This document shows, piece by piece, positions 25,267 through 33,013 of a stretch of 33,050 nucleotides of DNA. A program made the position numbers and the translations under genes. Source of the stretch: Pseudobutyrivibrio sp. UBA1225 (GTDB lineage Bacteria > Bacillota > Clostridia > Lachnospirales > Lachnospiraceae); NCBI GenBank assembly GCA_002309345.1, contig DBWZ01000038.1, positions 1-33,050 on the forward strand. The letters run 5' to 3'. The notes beneath the pieces were generated by a model. That model did no database searches and had not been told where the DNA came from. It saw only the letters and a list, made by a program, of their open reading frames with translations. The stretch's first letter is position 1, and every line of letters begins with the position of its first letter.

Positions 25267-25890
25267 ATGAAAATTGCTATATGTGTATCTGGAGGTGGCA
25301 CAAACCTTCAGGCGATAATTGACAAGATTGAATCAGGCGAAATCCACAACACAGAGATTGCAGTTGTAATTTCAAACAACAAGAATGCCTATGCCCTAGA
25401 GCGTGCTGCCAAGGCCGGCATCGAAGGCGTTAGCATCAGCCCAAAGGATTACGCTTCAAGAGAAGAGTTCAACAAGGCTTTCTTGGACAAGCTCAATTCC
25501 TACAACGTGGATTTGGTTGTCTTGGCGGGATTCTTGGTTGTAATTCCTGAGGAGATGATTCGACAGTACAGAAACAGAATCATAAACATACATCCATCTC
25601 TCATTCCAAGCTTTTGTGGTACAGGCTACTACGGGCTCAAGGTTCACGAGGGAGTGCTCGAGCGCGGCGTAAAGGTGACAGGCGCAACCTGCCACTTCGT
25701 AGATGAAGGCACCGACACAGGTCCAATCATCCTGCAAAAGGCTGTGGAAGTTCAGCAAGACGACACGCCAGAGGTTCTTCAGCGCAGAGTCATGGAAGAA
25801 GCCGAGTGGGTCATCATGCCCCGCGCCATCGACTTAATAGCCCAAGGCCGTGTCACGGTCGCCGATGGCAAGGTGGTAATAACTGAATAA
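25267..25890 (+). CDS. purN: Phosphoribosylglycinamide formyltransferase
   Basis: PurN transfers a formyl group from 10-formyl-THF to GAR. The 207-residue protein carries VSGGGTNLQAI (7-17, phosphate binding) and the catalytic residues Asn107, His109 (INIHPSLIPSF) and Asp150 (EGTDTG). The segment after HPSLIPSF reads CGTGYYGLKVH in place of the PGxHAxxxAL type seen in enterobacteria, a variant I associate with clostridia. TAGGAAC lies before the ATG. Upstream is a repeat cluster and downstream a large inverted repeat, so message structure around this gene is unusual. Confidence 0.96.
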   Translation: MKIAICVSGGGTNLQAIIDKIESGEIHNTEIAVVISNNKNAYALERAAKAGIEGVSISPKDYASREEFNKAFLDKLNSYNVDLVVLAGFLVVIPEEMIRQYRNRIINIHPSLIPSFCGTGYYGLKVHEGVLERGVKVTGATCHFVDEGTDTGPIILQKAVEVQQDDTPEVLQRRVMEEAEWVIMPRAIDLIAQGRVTVADGKVVITE

Positions 25891-25911
25891 TAGGTTGATA
25901 CATTTAGATTA

Positions 25912-26062
25912 GCCTAGGTGAATATATTACAAGTGTTATCAATGAACCCTTGATGAGCCATCCCTACTTAGATGGTGCTTTAGCAGCATCTTATGTAGGG
26001 TAATGAGCGAATGAGAGCGCAAGCGTGGTGAATGATAATACTTGTAATATATTCAACTAGGC
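25912..26062. repeat. 151-bp element with 30-bp terminal inverted repeats
   Basis: Arm 25912-25941 matches the reverse complement of 26033-26062 at 28 of 30 positions (core TGAATATATTACAAGT). Inside, CCCTAC/GTAGGG (25962-25967, 25995-26000) encloses AGATG/CATCT and a GC-TTTA-GC tip. There is no ORF. It lies between purN and purD and ends 21 bases before the purD ATG. It could be a miniature inverted-repeat element or a folded RNA domain. Confidence 0.75.
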
Positions 26063-26083
26063 GGACTATAAGGAGGATAGATT

Positions 26084-27352
26084 ATGAAGGTATTGATAGT
26101 TGGTAGCGGCGGCCGTGAGCATGCGATTGCTCTTGCTGTATCCCGTAGCCCAAAGGTAGATAAGATTTACTGCGCGCCAGGTAACGCAGGCATCGCAGAG
26201 CTTGCAGAATGCGTAGACATCAAGGCTATGGAGTTCGACAAGCTTGTTGCATTTGCAAAGGAAAAGGCAATCGACCTTACAATAATAGGTATGGACGATC
26301 CACTTGTTGGCGGCGTGGTTGATAAGTTTGAGGAAGCAGGTCTTCGTTGCTTCGGCCCTAGAAAGAATGCCGCAATCATCGAAGGTTCAAAGGCATTTTC
26401 AAAGGATTTGATGAAGAAGTACAATATCCCAACAGCTGGATATGAAAACTTTACTGATCCAGAGGCTGCCCTCAAGTATCTTGAGACCGCAAAATATCCA
26501 ATCGTTTTAAAGGCAGACGGTCTTGCTCTTGGCAAGGGTGTTCTTATCTGCGAGGATCACGAGCAGGCAGTTGCAGGTGTTGCAGAAATCATGCAGGACA
26601 AGAAGTTCGGTGATGCTGGTAACACAATGGTTATCGAGGAATTCATGACTGGCCGCGAGGTTTCAGTTCTTTCATTTGTAGATGGAAACACTGTAAAGAT
26701 TATGTCATCTGCACAGGATCACAAGCGTGCAGGAGACGGAGACACAGGTCTCAACACGGGTGGTATGGGCAACTTCTCACCTTCTCCATTCTTCACAAAG
26801 GAGATTGAAGAGTTCTGTCAGAAGAACATCTTCCAGGCAACTGTTGATGCCATGAAGGCAGAGGGCAGAGACTTCAAGGGTGTTATCTTCTTTGGTCTTA
26901 TGCTCACTGAGGAAGGGCCAAAGGTTCTTGAGTACAACGCAAGATTCGGTGACCCTGAGGCTCAGGTTGTTTTACCACGTCTTCAGAATGACATCATCGA
27001 CGTGATGGAAGCATGTATCGATGGTACCTTAGACAAGGTCGATTTGAAGTTCTCTGATGAGGCGGCTGTTTGTGTTGTCCTTGCATCAGACGGCTATCCT
27101 GTTTCATACGAAAAGGGATTCCCTATCACAGGATTCGACAAGTTCAACAACAAGGATTACTTCTGTTTCCACGCAGGAACTGCTTTCAACGACAAGGGTC
27201 AGATTGTCACAAATGGTGGACGTGTACTTGGTATCACAGCACTTGGCAAGGACTTGGTTGAGGCGAGAGCAAAGGCTTACGAGGCAACAGAGTGGATTGA
27301 CTTTGAGAATAAATATATGAGACATGATATCGCAAATGCGATACTAAAGTAA
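26084..27352 (+). CDS. purD: Phosphoribosylamine-glycine ligase (GAR synthetase)
   Basis: PurD joins phosphoribosylamine and glycine with ATP, the second step of IMP synthesis. The 422-residue protein has the N-terminal GSGGREHAIA, the ATP-grasp segments FSKDLMKKYNIPTA and IVLKADGLALGKGV, and the metal-binding EYNARFGDPEAQ near residue 290. AAGGAGGA precedes the ATG just downstream of the large inverted repeat. A modest terminator follows. With purE, purM and purN it gives a partial purine cluster; purC, purF, purL and purH are not present here. Confidence 0.97.
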   Translation: MKVLIVGSGGREHAIALAVSRSPKVDKIYCAPGNAGIAELAECVDIKAMEFDKLVAFAKEKAIDLTIIGMDDPLVGGVVDKFEEAGLRCFGPRKNAAIIEGSKAFSKDLMKKYNIPTAGYENFTDPEAALKYLETAKYPIVLKADGLALGKGVLICEDHEQAVAGVAEIMQDKKFGDAGNTMVIEEFMTGREVSVLSFVDGNTVKIMSSAQDHKRAGDGDTGLNTGGMGNFSPSPFFTKEIEEFCQKNIFQATVDAMKAEGRDFKGVIFFGLMLTEEGPKVLEYNARFGDPEAQVVLPRLQNDIIDVMEACIDGTLDKVDLKFSDEAAVCVVLASDGYPVSYEKGFPITGFDKFNNKDYFCFHAGTAFNDKGQIVTNGGRVLGITALGKDLVEARAKAYEATEWIDFENKYMRHDIANAILK

Positions 27353-27355
27353 TGA

Positions 27356-27386
27356 AAAAGCTGAGTCTCTTGGCCTCGGTTTTTAT
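27356..27386 (+). terminator. Probable terminator after purD
   Basis: An A-run and CTGAG pair with CTCGG and a run of five T (27380-27384) around a 9-base loop, including two G-U pairs. Modest but correctly placed 3 bases after the purD stop. Confidence 0.55.
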
Positions 27387-27409
27387 CATAATCAAGGAAT
27401 TAGATTTTT

Positions 27410-28081
27410 ATGAGAGTTTTATTAATGAGGCATGGTCAGACAGACCTAAACGTTCAAAAGAGGCTGCAGGGAAGCTCTGAGATTCCCCTCAATGAAAGGG
27501 GCAGAGTTCAAGCTAGTGAAACACATCAGTTTCTATTAGAAAAGGGATTGATTCCCACCAAAATTATTACGAGCCCTCTTGGAAGAGCTATCGAGACCGG
27601 TTGTCTAGCAGCCGGCATCGAGCTTGGAGTGCCAGAGGGGGTGGAGCTGTTACAAGAGAATGCTCCAAAGGAAATCGAAATCGATTCGAACCTTATCGAG
27701 ATGGCATTTGGCATCTATGAGAAAGAAAACATGGAAGAGACCAATCCTTCGTTTCTAGACGAATGCTTCGATTATCCTGAAACCTATCAGCCTCCTGAAG
27801 GCGGAGAATGCTATGATGAGGTGGTAGGCAGAGCAGGCAAGGTTATCGAGTCTCTTCGAAAACGTATATACGAAGGAGAATTCTCGGATGAGGATATCAT
27901 CCTTCTTGTAAGTCATGGAGCCATTAGTCATGGGATTTTTGAATATGTTAAAAAGAATCCGCGTTCTGCGTATTGGGATGTTGATTTTAACAATTGTGCT
28001 ATAGTAGAATTGTTTTTAACACTAGATGGCAACGGTGATGACTATAGGTTCATTTCCGAAGGATACGAGAAAAATTGGTAA
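27410..28081 (+). CDS. Histidine phosphatase family protein
   Basis: This 223-residue member of the phosphoglycerate-mutase-like superfamily has the phosphohistidine motif LMRHGQT at the N-terminus (Arg7, His8, Gly9), the second arginine region SPLGRAIET, a central acidic EMAFGIYE and the second catalytic histidine in LLVSHGAISHG. Such proteins dephosphorylate small metabolites; the substrate cannot be told. AAGGAATTAG precedes the ATG. It is probably co-transcribed with the CPBP protease 15 bases downstream, and separated from purD by a weak terminator. Confidence 0.9.
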   Translation: MRVLLMRHGQTDLNVQKRLQGSSEIPLNERGRVQASETHQFLLEKGLIPTKIITSPLGRAIETGCLAAGIELGVPEGVELLQENAPKEIEIDSNLIEMAFGIYEKENMEETNPSFLDECFDYPETYQPPEGGECYDEVVGRAGKVIESLRKRIYEGEFSDEDIILLVSHGAISHGIFEYVKKNPRSAYWDVDFNNCAIVELFLTLDGNGDDYRFISEGYEKNW

Positions 28082-28096
28082 TGTAAAGGAGGTTTT

Positions 28097-29041
28097 ATGC
28101 ATACAAAAGAAGAGAAAACAGAATTTTTTATACTCCTTGGAGTTTTTGCTATCGAAATGATGATCATTTTTGCATACATGTTTGCAGTTAGTCACATACC
28201 GGTTGTGGCTCAACTGTTTTCAAATATATTGGTGCGCTCATTGATTATGTATGCGTTGATGATGGTACCTGTTTTGCTATATACAGTAGTTAAAGGGGAC
28301 AAGTTTCTAGCGTCATTTGGATTCAAGAAAGTTAGAGCCGTCACCTTGCTACTTACAGTATTGTTGGTGGTAGCTGCATATCCAATGATTATGCTTGCAA
28401 ATTTTGTGTCTCAGTTGTTTGTTCCTAATACAGTAGTGCAGGCAGTCGGGGGCATGAAAGGTGTTCCTGTAGTGTCAATCGCATTATCTGTGGCTGTACT
28501 TGCTCCTTTTGCCGAAGAGCTTGTAATGCGAGGCTTCTTCGCAAATCGCTTTAGAAAGATTATACCGATGGCAGCAACAGCTATTTTGACTGGCTTCTTG
28601 TTTGGCGTTTTGCATATGAACCTAAATCAGTTTTGTTATGCCTGGGTTATTGGAATCATCGCAGCATACGTTTGCATCGGTTCCGGTAGCATTTACCCAT
28701 CTATGCTTATACACATGCTATTCAATGGATTCAATGTATGGATGCTGTTCTCATCAGTCACCAACATGGCTAGCGATGAAAATCTCGAAGCTGCTCAGGA
28801 TATGACTGGAAATGCTGCTGAATTGCTTCCTTTTATTGGGGTTGCAGCAGTACTTTCTGTTGGATCTTTCTTCTTAGTTAGATTTATTATCCGAAAGATT
28901 GCCAAGATCGAGGGTCACCTGGAGGATATTTCTAAGCCAAAGACTATAGCACTAGTTCCAAACGAAACTGTGTTAGAAGATTTTAGAGGACTTATCGAGA
29001 GCAACGAATTACAGAATCCTTTTGAGGATTACAAAAAATAG
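28097..29041 (+). CDS. CPBP intramembrane metalloprotease (CAAX/Abi family)
   Basis: This 314-residue membrane protein of about eight helices carries the full CPBP (PF02517) signature: EExxxR (Glu140, Glu141, Arg145 in FAEELVMRGFF), FxxxH (His173 in FGVLHMN) and HxxxN (His206, Asn210 in HMLFNGFN). These are the glutamate-activated protease residues. Bacterial members have been tied to peptide maturation, bacteriocin self-immunity and surface protein handling; the target here is unknown. AAAGGAGG precedes the ATG. The C-terminal tail is soluble and charged. Confidence 0.93.
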   Translation: MHTKEEKTEFFILLGVFAIEMMIIFAYMFAVSHIPVVAQLFSNILVRSLIMYALMMVPVLLYTVVKGDKFLASFGFKKVRAVTLLLTVLLVVAAYPMIMLANFVSQLFVPNTVVQAVGGMKGVPVVSIALSVAVLAPFAEELVMRGFFANRFRKIIPMAATAILTGFLFGVLHMNLNQFCYAWVIGIIAAYVCIGSGSIYPSMLIHMLFNGFNVWMLFSSVTNMASDENLEAAQDMTGNAAELLPFIGVAAVLSVGSFFLVRFIIRKIAKIEGHLEDISKPKTIALVPNETVLEDFRGLIESNELQNPFEDYKK

Positions 29042-29062
29042 GATTTACAGGAGATAAGTAAT

Positions 29063-29239
29063 ATGAATTTTCCAAAGGATCCTGTGATGCTGTTATCAGT
29101 TGTGAACACTGCATTGCGAGATTACTACAAGAGCTTCGACGCCCTTGTGGAGGACAACGAGGTGGATGGTGATGAGATTATCGCAAAGCTTGCGTCAATC
29201 GACTATCACTACAATCCTGAGAAGAATCAGTTTAGATGA
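29063..29239 (+). CDS. DUF4250 domain protein (58 residues)
   Basis: A short gene starts at ATG 29063, with GGAG upstream. It reads MNFPKDPVMLLSVVNTALRD, then YYKSFDALVEDNEVDGDEII and AKLASIDYHYNPEKNQFR. The opening PKDPVMLLSVVNTxLRDYY and the ending SIDYxYxxxxNQF are the DUF4250 pattern found widely in Clostridia. It is cytoplasmic and acidic with unknown function. It lies 21 bases after the CPBP gene and ends in a clear terminator, closing this small operon. Confidence 0.88.
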   Translation: MNFPKDPVMLLSVVNTALRDYYKSFDALVEDNEVDGDEIIAKLASIDYHYNPEKNQFR

Positions 29240-29242
29240 TTA

Positions 29243-29287
29243 AAAACCTAGTTTCAACATATATGTTGAGGCTAGGTTTTCTTTTTA
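29243..29287 (+). terminator. Terminator after the DUF4250 gene
   Basis: AAAACCTAG (29243-29251) pairs with CTAGGTTTT (29272-29280), with an inner CAAC/GTTG pair, followed by CTTTTT. Confidence 0.85.
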
Positions 29288-29325
29288 CCTTATAGGAAAT
29301 TTTTCCTCCGGAGAAATCTTGAACT

Positions 29326-29348
29326 AAAAAGCCCGCGCGGAGGCGGGC
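29326..29348 (-). terminator. Terminator of the minus-strand small gene
   Basis: GCCCGC (29331-29336) pairs with GCGGGC (29343-29348) around a six-base loop; on the minus strand it is followed by five T (29330-29326). The stop of the gene at 29369 lies 20 bases away. Confidence 0.85.
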
Positions 29349-29368
29349 ATAAAAACAAGAAGTATTGT

Positions 29369-29569
29369 CTAGAAGATATAAAAACCTTCTGCACCTACTT
29401 CATCTTCTGGATCAAAATCATCATCCTCAAGGAAATAGTGCATATCTAATAAATCATCATCGCTCATAGCCTTGATATCTGATGCAGTCATTCCTTCAGG
29501 TGGATTTTTGATATATTTAGTTCTTATTTCATCTACAGGATTGTTGGTATTAATAGGAATCACCTCCAA
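29369..29569 (-). CDS. Small acidic protein with aromatic C-terminus; start uncertain
   Basis: The frame reads a Pro/Asn N-terminal part, then PPEGMTASDIKAMSDDDLLDMHYFLEDDDF and a tail ending EGFYIF. It is very acidic and not recognised. No ordinary start fits. The TTG at 29569 overlaps the only strong ribosome binding site (GGAGGTG, 29567-29561 on the minus strand). The first ATG (about 29491) has a GAAGGA touching it. The codon at the right distance (8 bases after GGAGG) is ATT at 29554-29552. The coordinates give the longest frame. A dedicated terminator supports a real transcript. It could be a regulatory or precursor-like peptide. Confidence 0.55.
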   Translation of the reverse strand: MEVIPINTNNPVDEIRTKYIKNPPEGMTASDIKAMSDDDLLDMHYFLEDDDFDPEDEVGAEGFYIF

Positions 29570-29745
29570 GTTTATTTATATTAGATTGCTTTGAAAAAAA
29601 TTTATATATATAGTTTTTGCATAATTTTATCTAGTAGTAGAGAGCTTATATATTCTTTATTGTAAGTAGGTTGCTCTGAAAACTCTTTATTGTTATAGGC
29701 GACTGCAGTCCTAGTGGGAAAAGAGTTTTGCTTAAATTTATCTAC

Positions 29746-30960
29746 TTAGAGTTCAGCTTCAAAAAAGCTTATAAGTGAGTTTACATTGATATCTGAATGC
29801 TCTACTTCTCTTGAATAAAGATAAATTGTTGATGGTAAGGCGTCTTCTTTTGCAAGGTGGTTTAGCATAATAAGCCATCTGACGCTTTGGACTGCAATCA
29901 TGGCGCGTGCAAAGATTTGTCCATCGTACACTGCTCCGCAAAAGTAGGTGAAGAGCATTGACTTTAGAACTTTTTCAAAGGCAAACTCTAAATCAGCAGC
30001 GGGATGCATGGCAGCTTGCCACTCATCTGAGGATTCGGTTTTATCCTTCCAAAAATTTTGGCAGGCAACGACGGCATCTCGCCAAGCTTCTTCTGTGACC
30101 TCCATATCGATAAGAACTTCAAGACTATCCCGCAGGTAAGCGAGAGAGCGAAATTTCTCTATAGGAAAGTTGTTACTATATGTGTAGTTGTTACATTCAT
30201 CAGAAGACAAATTATTTTCTAAAGAAATATTAGTTTCGTGAGTAGAAATGCTATTATCAGTAGAAGCTTTGATTCCATCTATAGATTGTGTGCTGAAAAA
30301 ATTATTAGGATTAGTTTTTTGCTTTTCATCAAGAAGATTTAGCACTTTCTCAACAACAGAATCCATCTCGAAGATTTCTCCTTCGTCGAAAAGGAGTTGG
30401 AGATTGTAAGCCATGATAATGATAAGGTCCATCCTAGCTTGGAAATCTATGGATTTATCTGCGGTGATTTCAAGCATTTTGTCGCGAGCAAACTCAAGCT
30501 TATCAAACAATATGAAATCGAAATCTTCGAACTCATCCTCGTCGTCGCTAGTGTCATCAAGCGATTCGCTGACAGCAAAATCGTAGTGTGGCTCTAGAAG
30601 CATGCGGACTGCTTCAGGGCAAGACAGCGAGAGTGCGCGTTCGCGGATGTCCAAGAATTCCTCGGTGTGCCTAGGGTAGAGGCGGCAGGTGTCGCACAGG
30701 TAGTCCTCGCCTAGGGCGGATTGCAGGTCGCAAAGTCCGTTGTCATTTAGCATGCTGCAGCGATGATGGTTTTGCTTGAAGCAGCTTTGACTGTAGTCGA
30801 TGGATGACTGCAATCGGCTTCCAAAATCACTTGTGGTTTGTTGATATTTGTGGAGGCTGTCATCATCAATCACTATCTGCCAGCCTACGCAGCAGCTTTT
30901 TGGACACTTATCGGCTATGCATTTGAATTTTTCAAAGTCTTTTTGTGTTCTGTATAGCAT
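29746..30960 (-). CDS. fliB: Flagellin lysine-N-methylase (FliB family)
   Basis: This 404-residue protein has the FliB cysteine pattern: Cys14, Cys19, Cys23, Cys24, Cys60, Cys68, Cys77, Cys89, Cys92 and Cys114, within CIADKCPKSCCVGWQI, RCSMLNDNGLCDLQ, YLCDTCRLYPRH and LSLSCPEAVR. FliB methylates lysines on flagellin, likely through metal-cluster chemistry, and implies a motile host. Residues about 233-272 form an Asn/Ser-rich insert that looks disordered. It lies alone, with no flagellin gene near. The ribosome binding site is weak (AAGAAAGA). After its stop, 29647-29745 holds an inverted repeat (AAAACTCTTT with AAGAGTTTT) with a large loop, possibly its terminator. Confidence 0.88.
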   Translation of the reverse strand: MLYRTQKDFEKFKCIADKCPKSCCVGWQIVIDDDSLHKYQQTTSDFGSRLQSSIDYSQSCFKQNHHRCSMLNDNGLCDLQSALGEDYLCDTCRLYPRHTEEFLDIRERALSLSCPEAVRMLLEPHYDFAVSESLDDTSDDEDEFEDFDFILFDKLEFARDKMLEITADKSIDFQARMDLIIIMAYNLQLLFDEGEIFEMDSVVEKVLNLLDEKQKTNPNNFFSTQSIDGIKASTDNSISTHETNISLENNLSSDECNNYTYSNNFPIEKFRSLAYLRDSLEVLIDMEVTEEAWRDAVVACQNFWKDKTESSDEWQAAMHPAADLEFAFEKVLKSMLFTYFCGAVYDGQIFARAMIAVQSVRWLIMLNHLAKEDALPSTIYLYSREVEHSDINVNSLISFFEAEL

Positions 30961-31227
30961 GGTATGTCTTTCTTAATTAGGATTTGTACTTTTTTTACTT
31001 ACAAGAAAAGCTAGAAATAAAACTAATTGCTTACAGCAATTGTTATCTCGCACTGCTAGAGTTTGCAAAGCAAAATCTTTATTATTTCATAGAAAATTAC
31101 TTTGTAATCCTCTATGAAGCAAAACTTTTTTAATTTTCTTGTCGCTATGATTATACTAGATTTTGCGGGGAAGGGTAATTAGTAATTAATGTAGTTTATC
31201 TTGATTTTCTGAGGAAAATCAAAAACC
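30961..31227. other. Divergent intergenic region, left part: short hairpins, no gene
   Basis: This stretch lies between the fliB start and the tandem repeats. It holds AATTGC-TTACA-GCAATT, a compound hairpin TTCATAG...CTATGAA with inner ATTAC/GTAAT (about 31086-31119), and GATTTTC-TGAG-GAAAATC (about 31203-31220). No open frame with a ribosome binding site is seen. Confidence 0.6.
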
Positions 31228-31585
31228 TATTACTTTTGCTCATATTACATTAAACTAATACTTATATGCTAGGAAGATTTCATGGGGAGTCTCTTTCCAA
31301 GAAAGAAAAGTATTACTTTTGCTCATATTACATTAAACTAACACTTATATGCTAGGAAGATTTCATGGGGAGTCTCTTCCCAAGAAAGAAAAGTATTACT
31401 TTTGCTTAAATTACGTTAGACTAATACTTATCTGGACATATTCTCTTTCAAATGTGAAATATAAGTATTAGTTTCCTCTAAAAACCAAGAAACTAGTACT
31501 TTTCCCTTGTGCAGATAGCCAATTTTTGCTGTTTTTACACACAGCAAGTATTACTGACCATACATATTGGGCAAAAGTAATACTT
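31228..31585. repeat. Tandem 83-bp repeats in a palindromic repeat block
   Basis: Units at 31228-31310 and 31311-31393 differ at only two of 83 positions; a third partial unit starts at 31394 and diverges after about 38 bases. Each starts TATTACTTTTGC. ACTAATACTTAT (31420-31431) pairs perfectly with 31461-31472. The block ends with GCAAAAGTAATACTT (31571-31585), the exact inverse of AAGTATTACTTTTGC at the unit junctions. No coding frame is seen. Confidence 0.85.
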
Positions 31586-31717
31586 CGCACGAATCTCGGC
31601 CTTGCGCCGGAGCCAGATTCCTGCCAGAAAACCCCTGTTCGGCAACAAGAATTGGACTTGCGCGGTCTAGATGTAGTATTGTATTAACAGTAATAACTTT
31701 TTGTATGTGAGGTTGAA

Positions 31718-32509
31718 ATGAAGATTATATCTCTAGTGGAAAATACTACAAATACAGATTGGCCGACTGAGCATGGATTGTGTTTGTACATAGAAACTGT
31801 AGGGCACAAGATTTTGTTTGACAGTGGAAAGAGCGAACTGTTTATGGAAAATGCAGCAAAAGCGGGAGTGGATTTGTCGGCCGTAGATGTTTTTGTGCTG
31901 TCCCATGGGCACTACGATCATGGTGGCGGGCTGAAGAAGTTTTCAGAAGTGAATTCCAAGGCGCCTATCTACATGAACAAGAATGCTTTTGGTTTGCATT
32001 ATCATGGCAGTGATAGATATATCGGCCTAAACCGGGATTGGATTGATGATGCTGCGCTGCAAGAGAGAATCGTATTTACGGATGGTATCACCAAGATAGA
32101 TGACGAATTGACAATATATGCGTCGGAAGGTCGCAAGAAGATTGTTGATATGGGAAATGGCGGATTATGCGTAAAAGTTGGTGAGACATTTGTGCCAGAG
32201 ACATTTAATCACGAGCATTATTTGATGATAAATGAAGGTGGAAAATCTGTGCTAATCAGCGGCTGCTCCCATCAAGGTGTTATAAATATCGTTGATTGGT
32301 TTAAGCCGGATGTGTTGATTGGTGGATTTCATTTTATGAAGCAACCTTTGGATGAACGACTGGCGGATTTTGCTAAGACGCTGGATAGATATGATGTTGA
32401 TTACTACACTTGCCACTGTACGGGGGTGGAGCAGTATGAATATATCAAACAATTTATGAGTCGTCTGCATTATTTGGCTGAGGGGCAGATAGTGGAGATT
32501 TCCTCGTGA
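31718..32509 (+). CDS. MBL-fold metallo-hydrolase
   Basis: This 263-residue metallo-beta-lactamase-fold hydrolase carries the metal motif HxHxDH as His63-Gly-His65-Tyr-Asp67-His68 in VLSHGHYDHGGGL, a later SGCSHQGVINI histidine and a C-terminal THC-type segment (YTCHCTG). The overall pattern matches the subgroup related to archaeal dihydropterin-ribofuranosyl-aminobenzene phosphate synthase (DHPS-like MBL fold). The substrate is unknown. GTGAGG precedes the ATG. It is divergent from fliB across a repeat-filled region and followed by direct repeats rather than a terminator. Confidence 0.9.
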   Translation: MKIISLVENTTNTDWPTEHGLCLYIETVGHKILFDSGKSELFMENAAKAGVDLSAVDVFVLSHGHYDHGGGLKKFSEVNSKAPIYMNKNAFGLHYHGSDRYIGLNRDWIDDAALQERIVFTDGITKIDDELTIYASEGRKKIVDMGNGGLCVKVGETFVPETFNHEHYLMINEGGKSVLISGCSHQGVINIVDWFKPDVLIGGFHFMKQPLDERLADFAKTLDRYDVDYYTCHCTGVEQYEYIKQFMSRLHYLAEGQIVEISS

Positions 32510-32522
32510 AATGCAGTGAAAT

Positions 32523-32576
32523 GGGGATGTCAAAACTTTTTTACATCGCGATTTTGTGGGAATGTCAAAACTTTTT
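32523..32576. repeat. Pair of 19-base direct repeats
   Basis: GGGRATGTCAAAACTTTTT occurs at 32523-32541 and 32558-32576, 35 bases apart, directly after the MBL gene stop. They could be regulator sites or a relic of a mobile element end; no transposase is present. Confidence 0.6.
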
Positions 32577-32661
32577 GATGGTAAAAAACTCATAATCAAG
32601 TAATATGAGTTCAACAGTTAAGTTACGAAACACAAAAAATCAAATGGAGGTATTAAGTATT

Positions 32662-32871
32662 ATGAAAAATTTTAAGGATTGGATAGGTGCTGATATTTTA
32701 TTATTAATTGTAGGTTCGGCATTAATTATTTTGGGCAAAGGATATTCGTTTGTTAGTGTAATAGGATATGTCGCTGTGTCTTCATATTTCATCATGGCTT
32801 ACGAGAAATGCATAAATAATAAAAAAAATCAGAAAGATAACGTGGAAGAAGAGCAGGAGACTGCGGAATAG
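32662..32871 (+). CDS. Small two-helix membrane protein (69 residues)
   Basis: The start is ATG 32662, with GGAGG (32646-32650) upstream; the ATGs at 32605 and 32644 lie before or inside that site. The protein has two membrane helices (about 8-24, 28-47) and a charged tail rich in Lys then Glu (NNKKNQKDNVEEEQETAE). No family is recognised. It is short, lone and near the window edge. It could be a small toxin-like or accessory membrane protein, but the acidic soluble tail is not typical of type I toxins. Confidence 0.62.
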   Translation: MKNFKDWIGADILLLIVGSALIILGKGYSFVSVIGYVAVSSYFIMAYEKCINNKKNQKDNVEEEQETAE

Positions 32872-32905
32872 TCTTCCTCGGTTGAATATATGTCAGATTT
32901 GCCGT

Positions 32906-32944
32906 TCTAACTTGCTAGGTAGGGGCGGCTATTTCTTTGCCCTG
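32906..32944 (+). terminator. Terminator-like hairpin
   Basis: GCCGTTCTAAC pairs with GGTAGGGGCGGC, with several G-U pairs and one mismatch, followed by TATTTCTTTG. The fit is best in plus-strand RNA because the wobble pairs are T opposite G. It would end the transcript of the small membrane protein gene. Confidence 0.45.
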
Positions 32945-32975
32945 GCAATCGAACGCAAAAGCAAACAAAAAACGA

Positions 32976-33013
32976 TTGTTTGTTCGGGGCACCAATGGTA
33001 TACTTATAGTATA
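32976..33013 (+). promoter_or_regulatory. Promoter with overlapping dyads at the window edge
   Basis: TTGTTT (32976-32981), 17 bases, and TATACT (32999-33004) form a promoter. The -35 lies in an inverted repeat CAAACAA/TTGTTTG (32962-32968, 32976-32982), and the -10 in a perfect dyad TATACT-TAT-AGTATA (32999-33013). The gene it serves lies beyond the window. Confidence 0.45.

Noticed and set aside
25456..25758. 100-codon minus-strand frame opposite purN
   Set aside because: It is fully covered by purN, whose catalytic residues are intact; no start signals are seen.
30397..30597. Plus-strand frame opposite fliB
   Set aside because: It lies wholly inside the well-supported fliB gene and has no ribosome binding site or family pattern.
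31228..31430. Possible CRISPR array
   Set aside because: The 83-bp units are near-identical along their whole length, so there are no variable spacers, and no cas gene is present.
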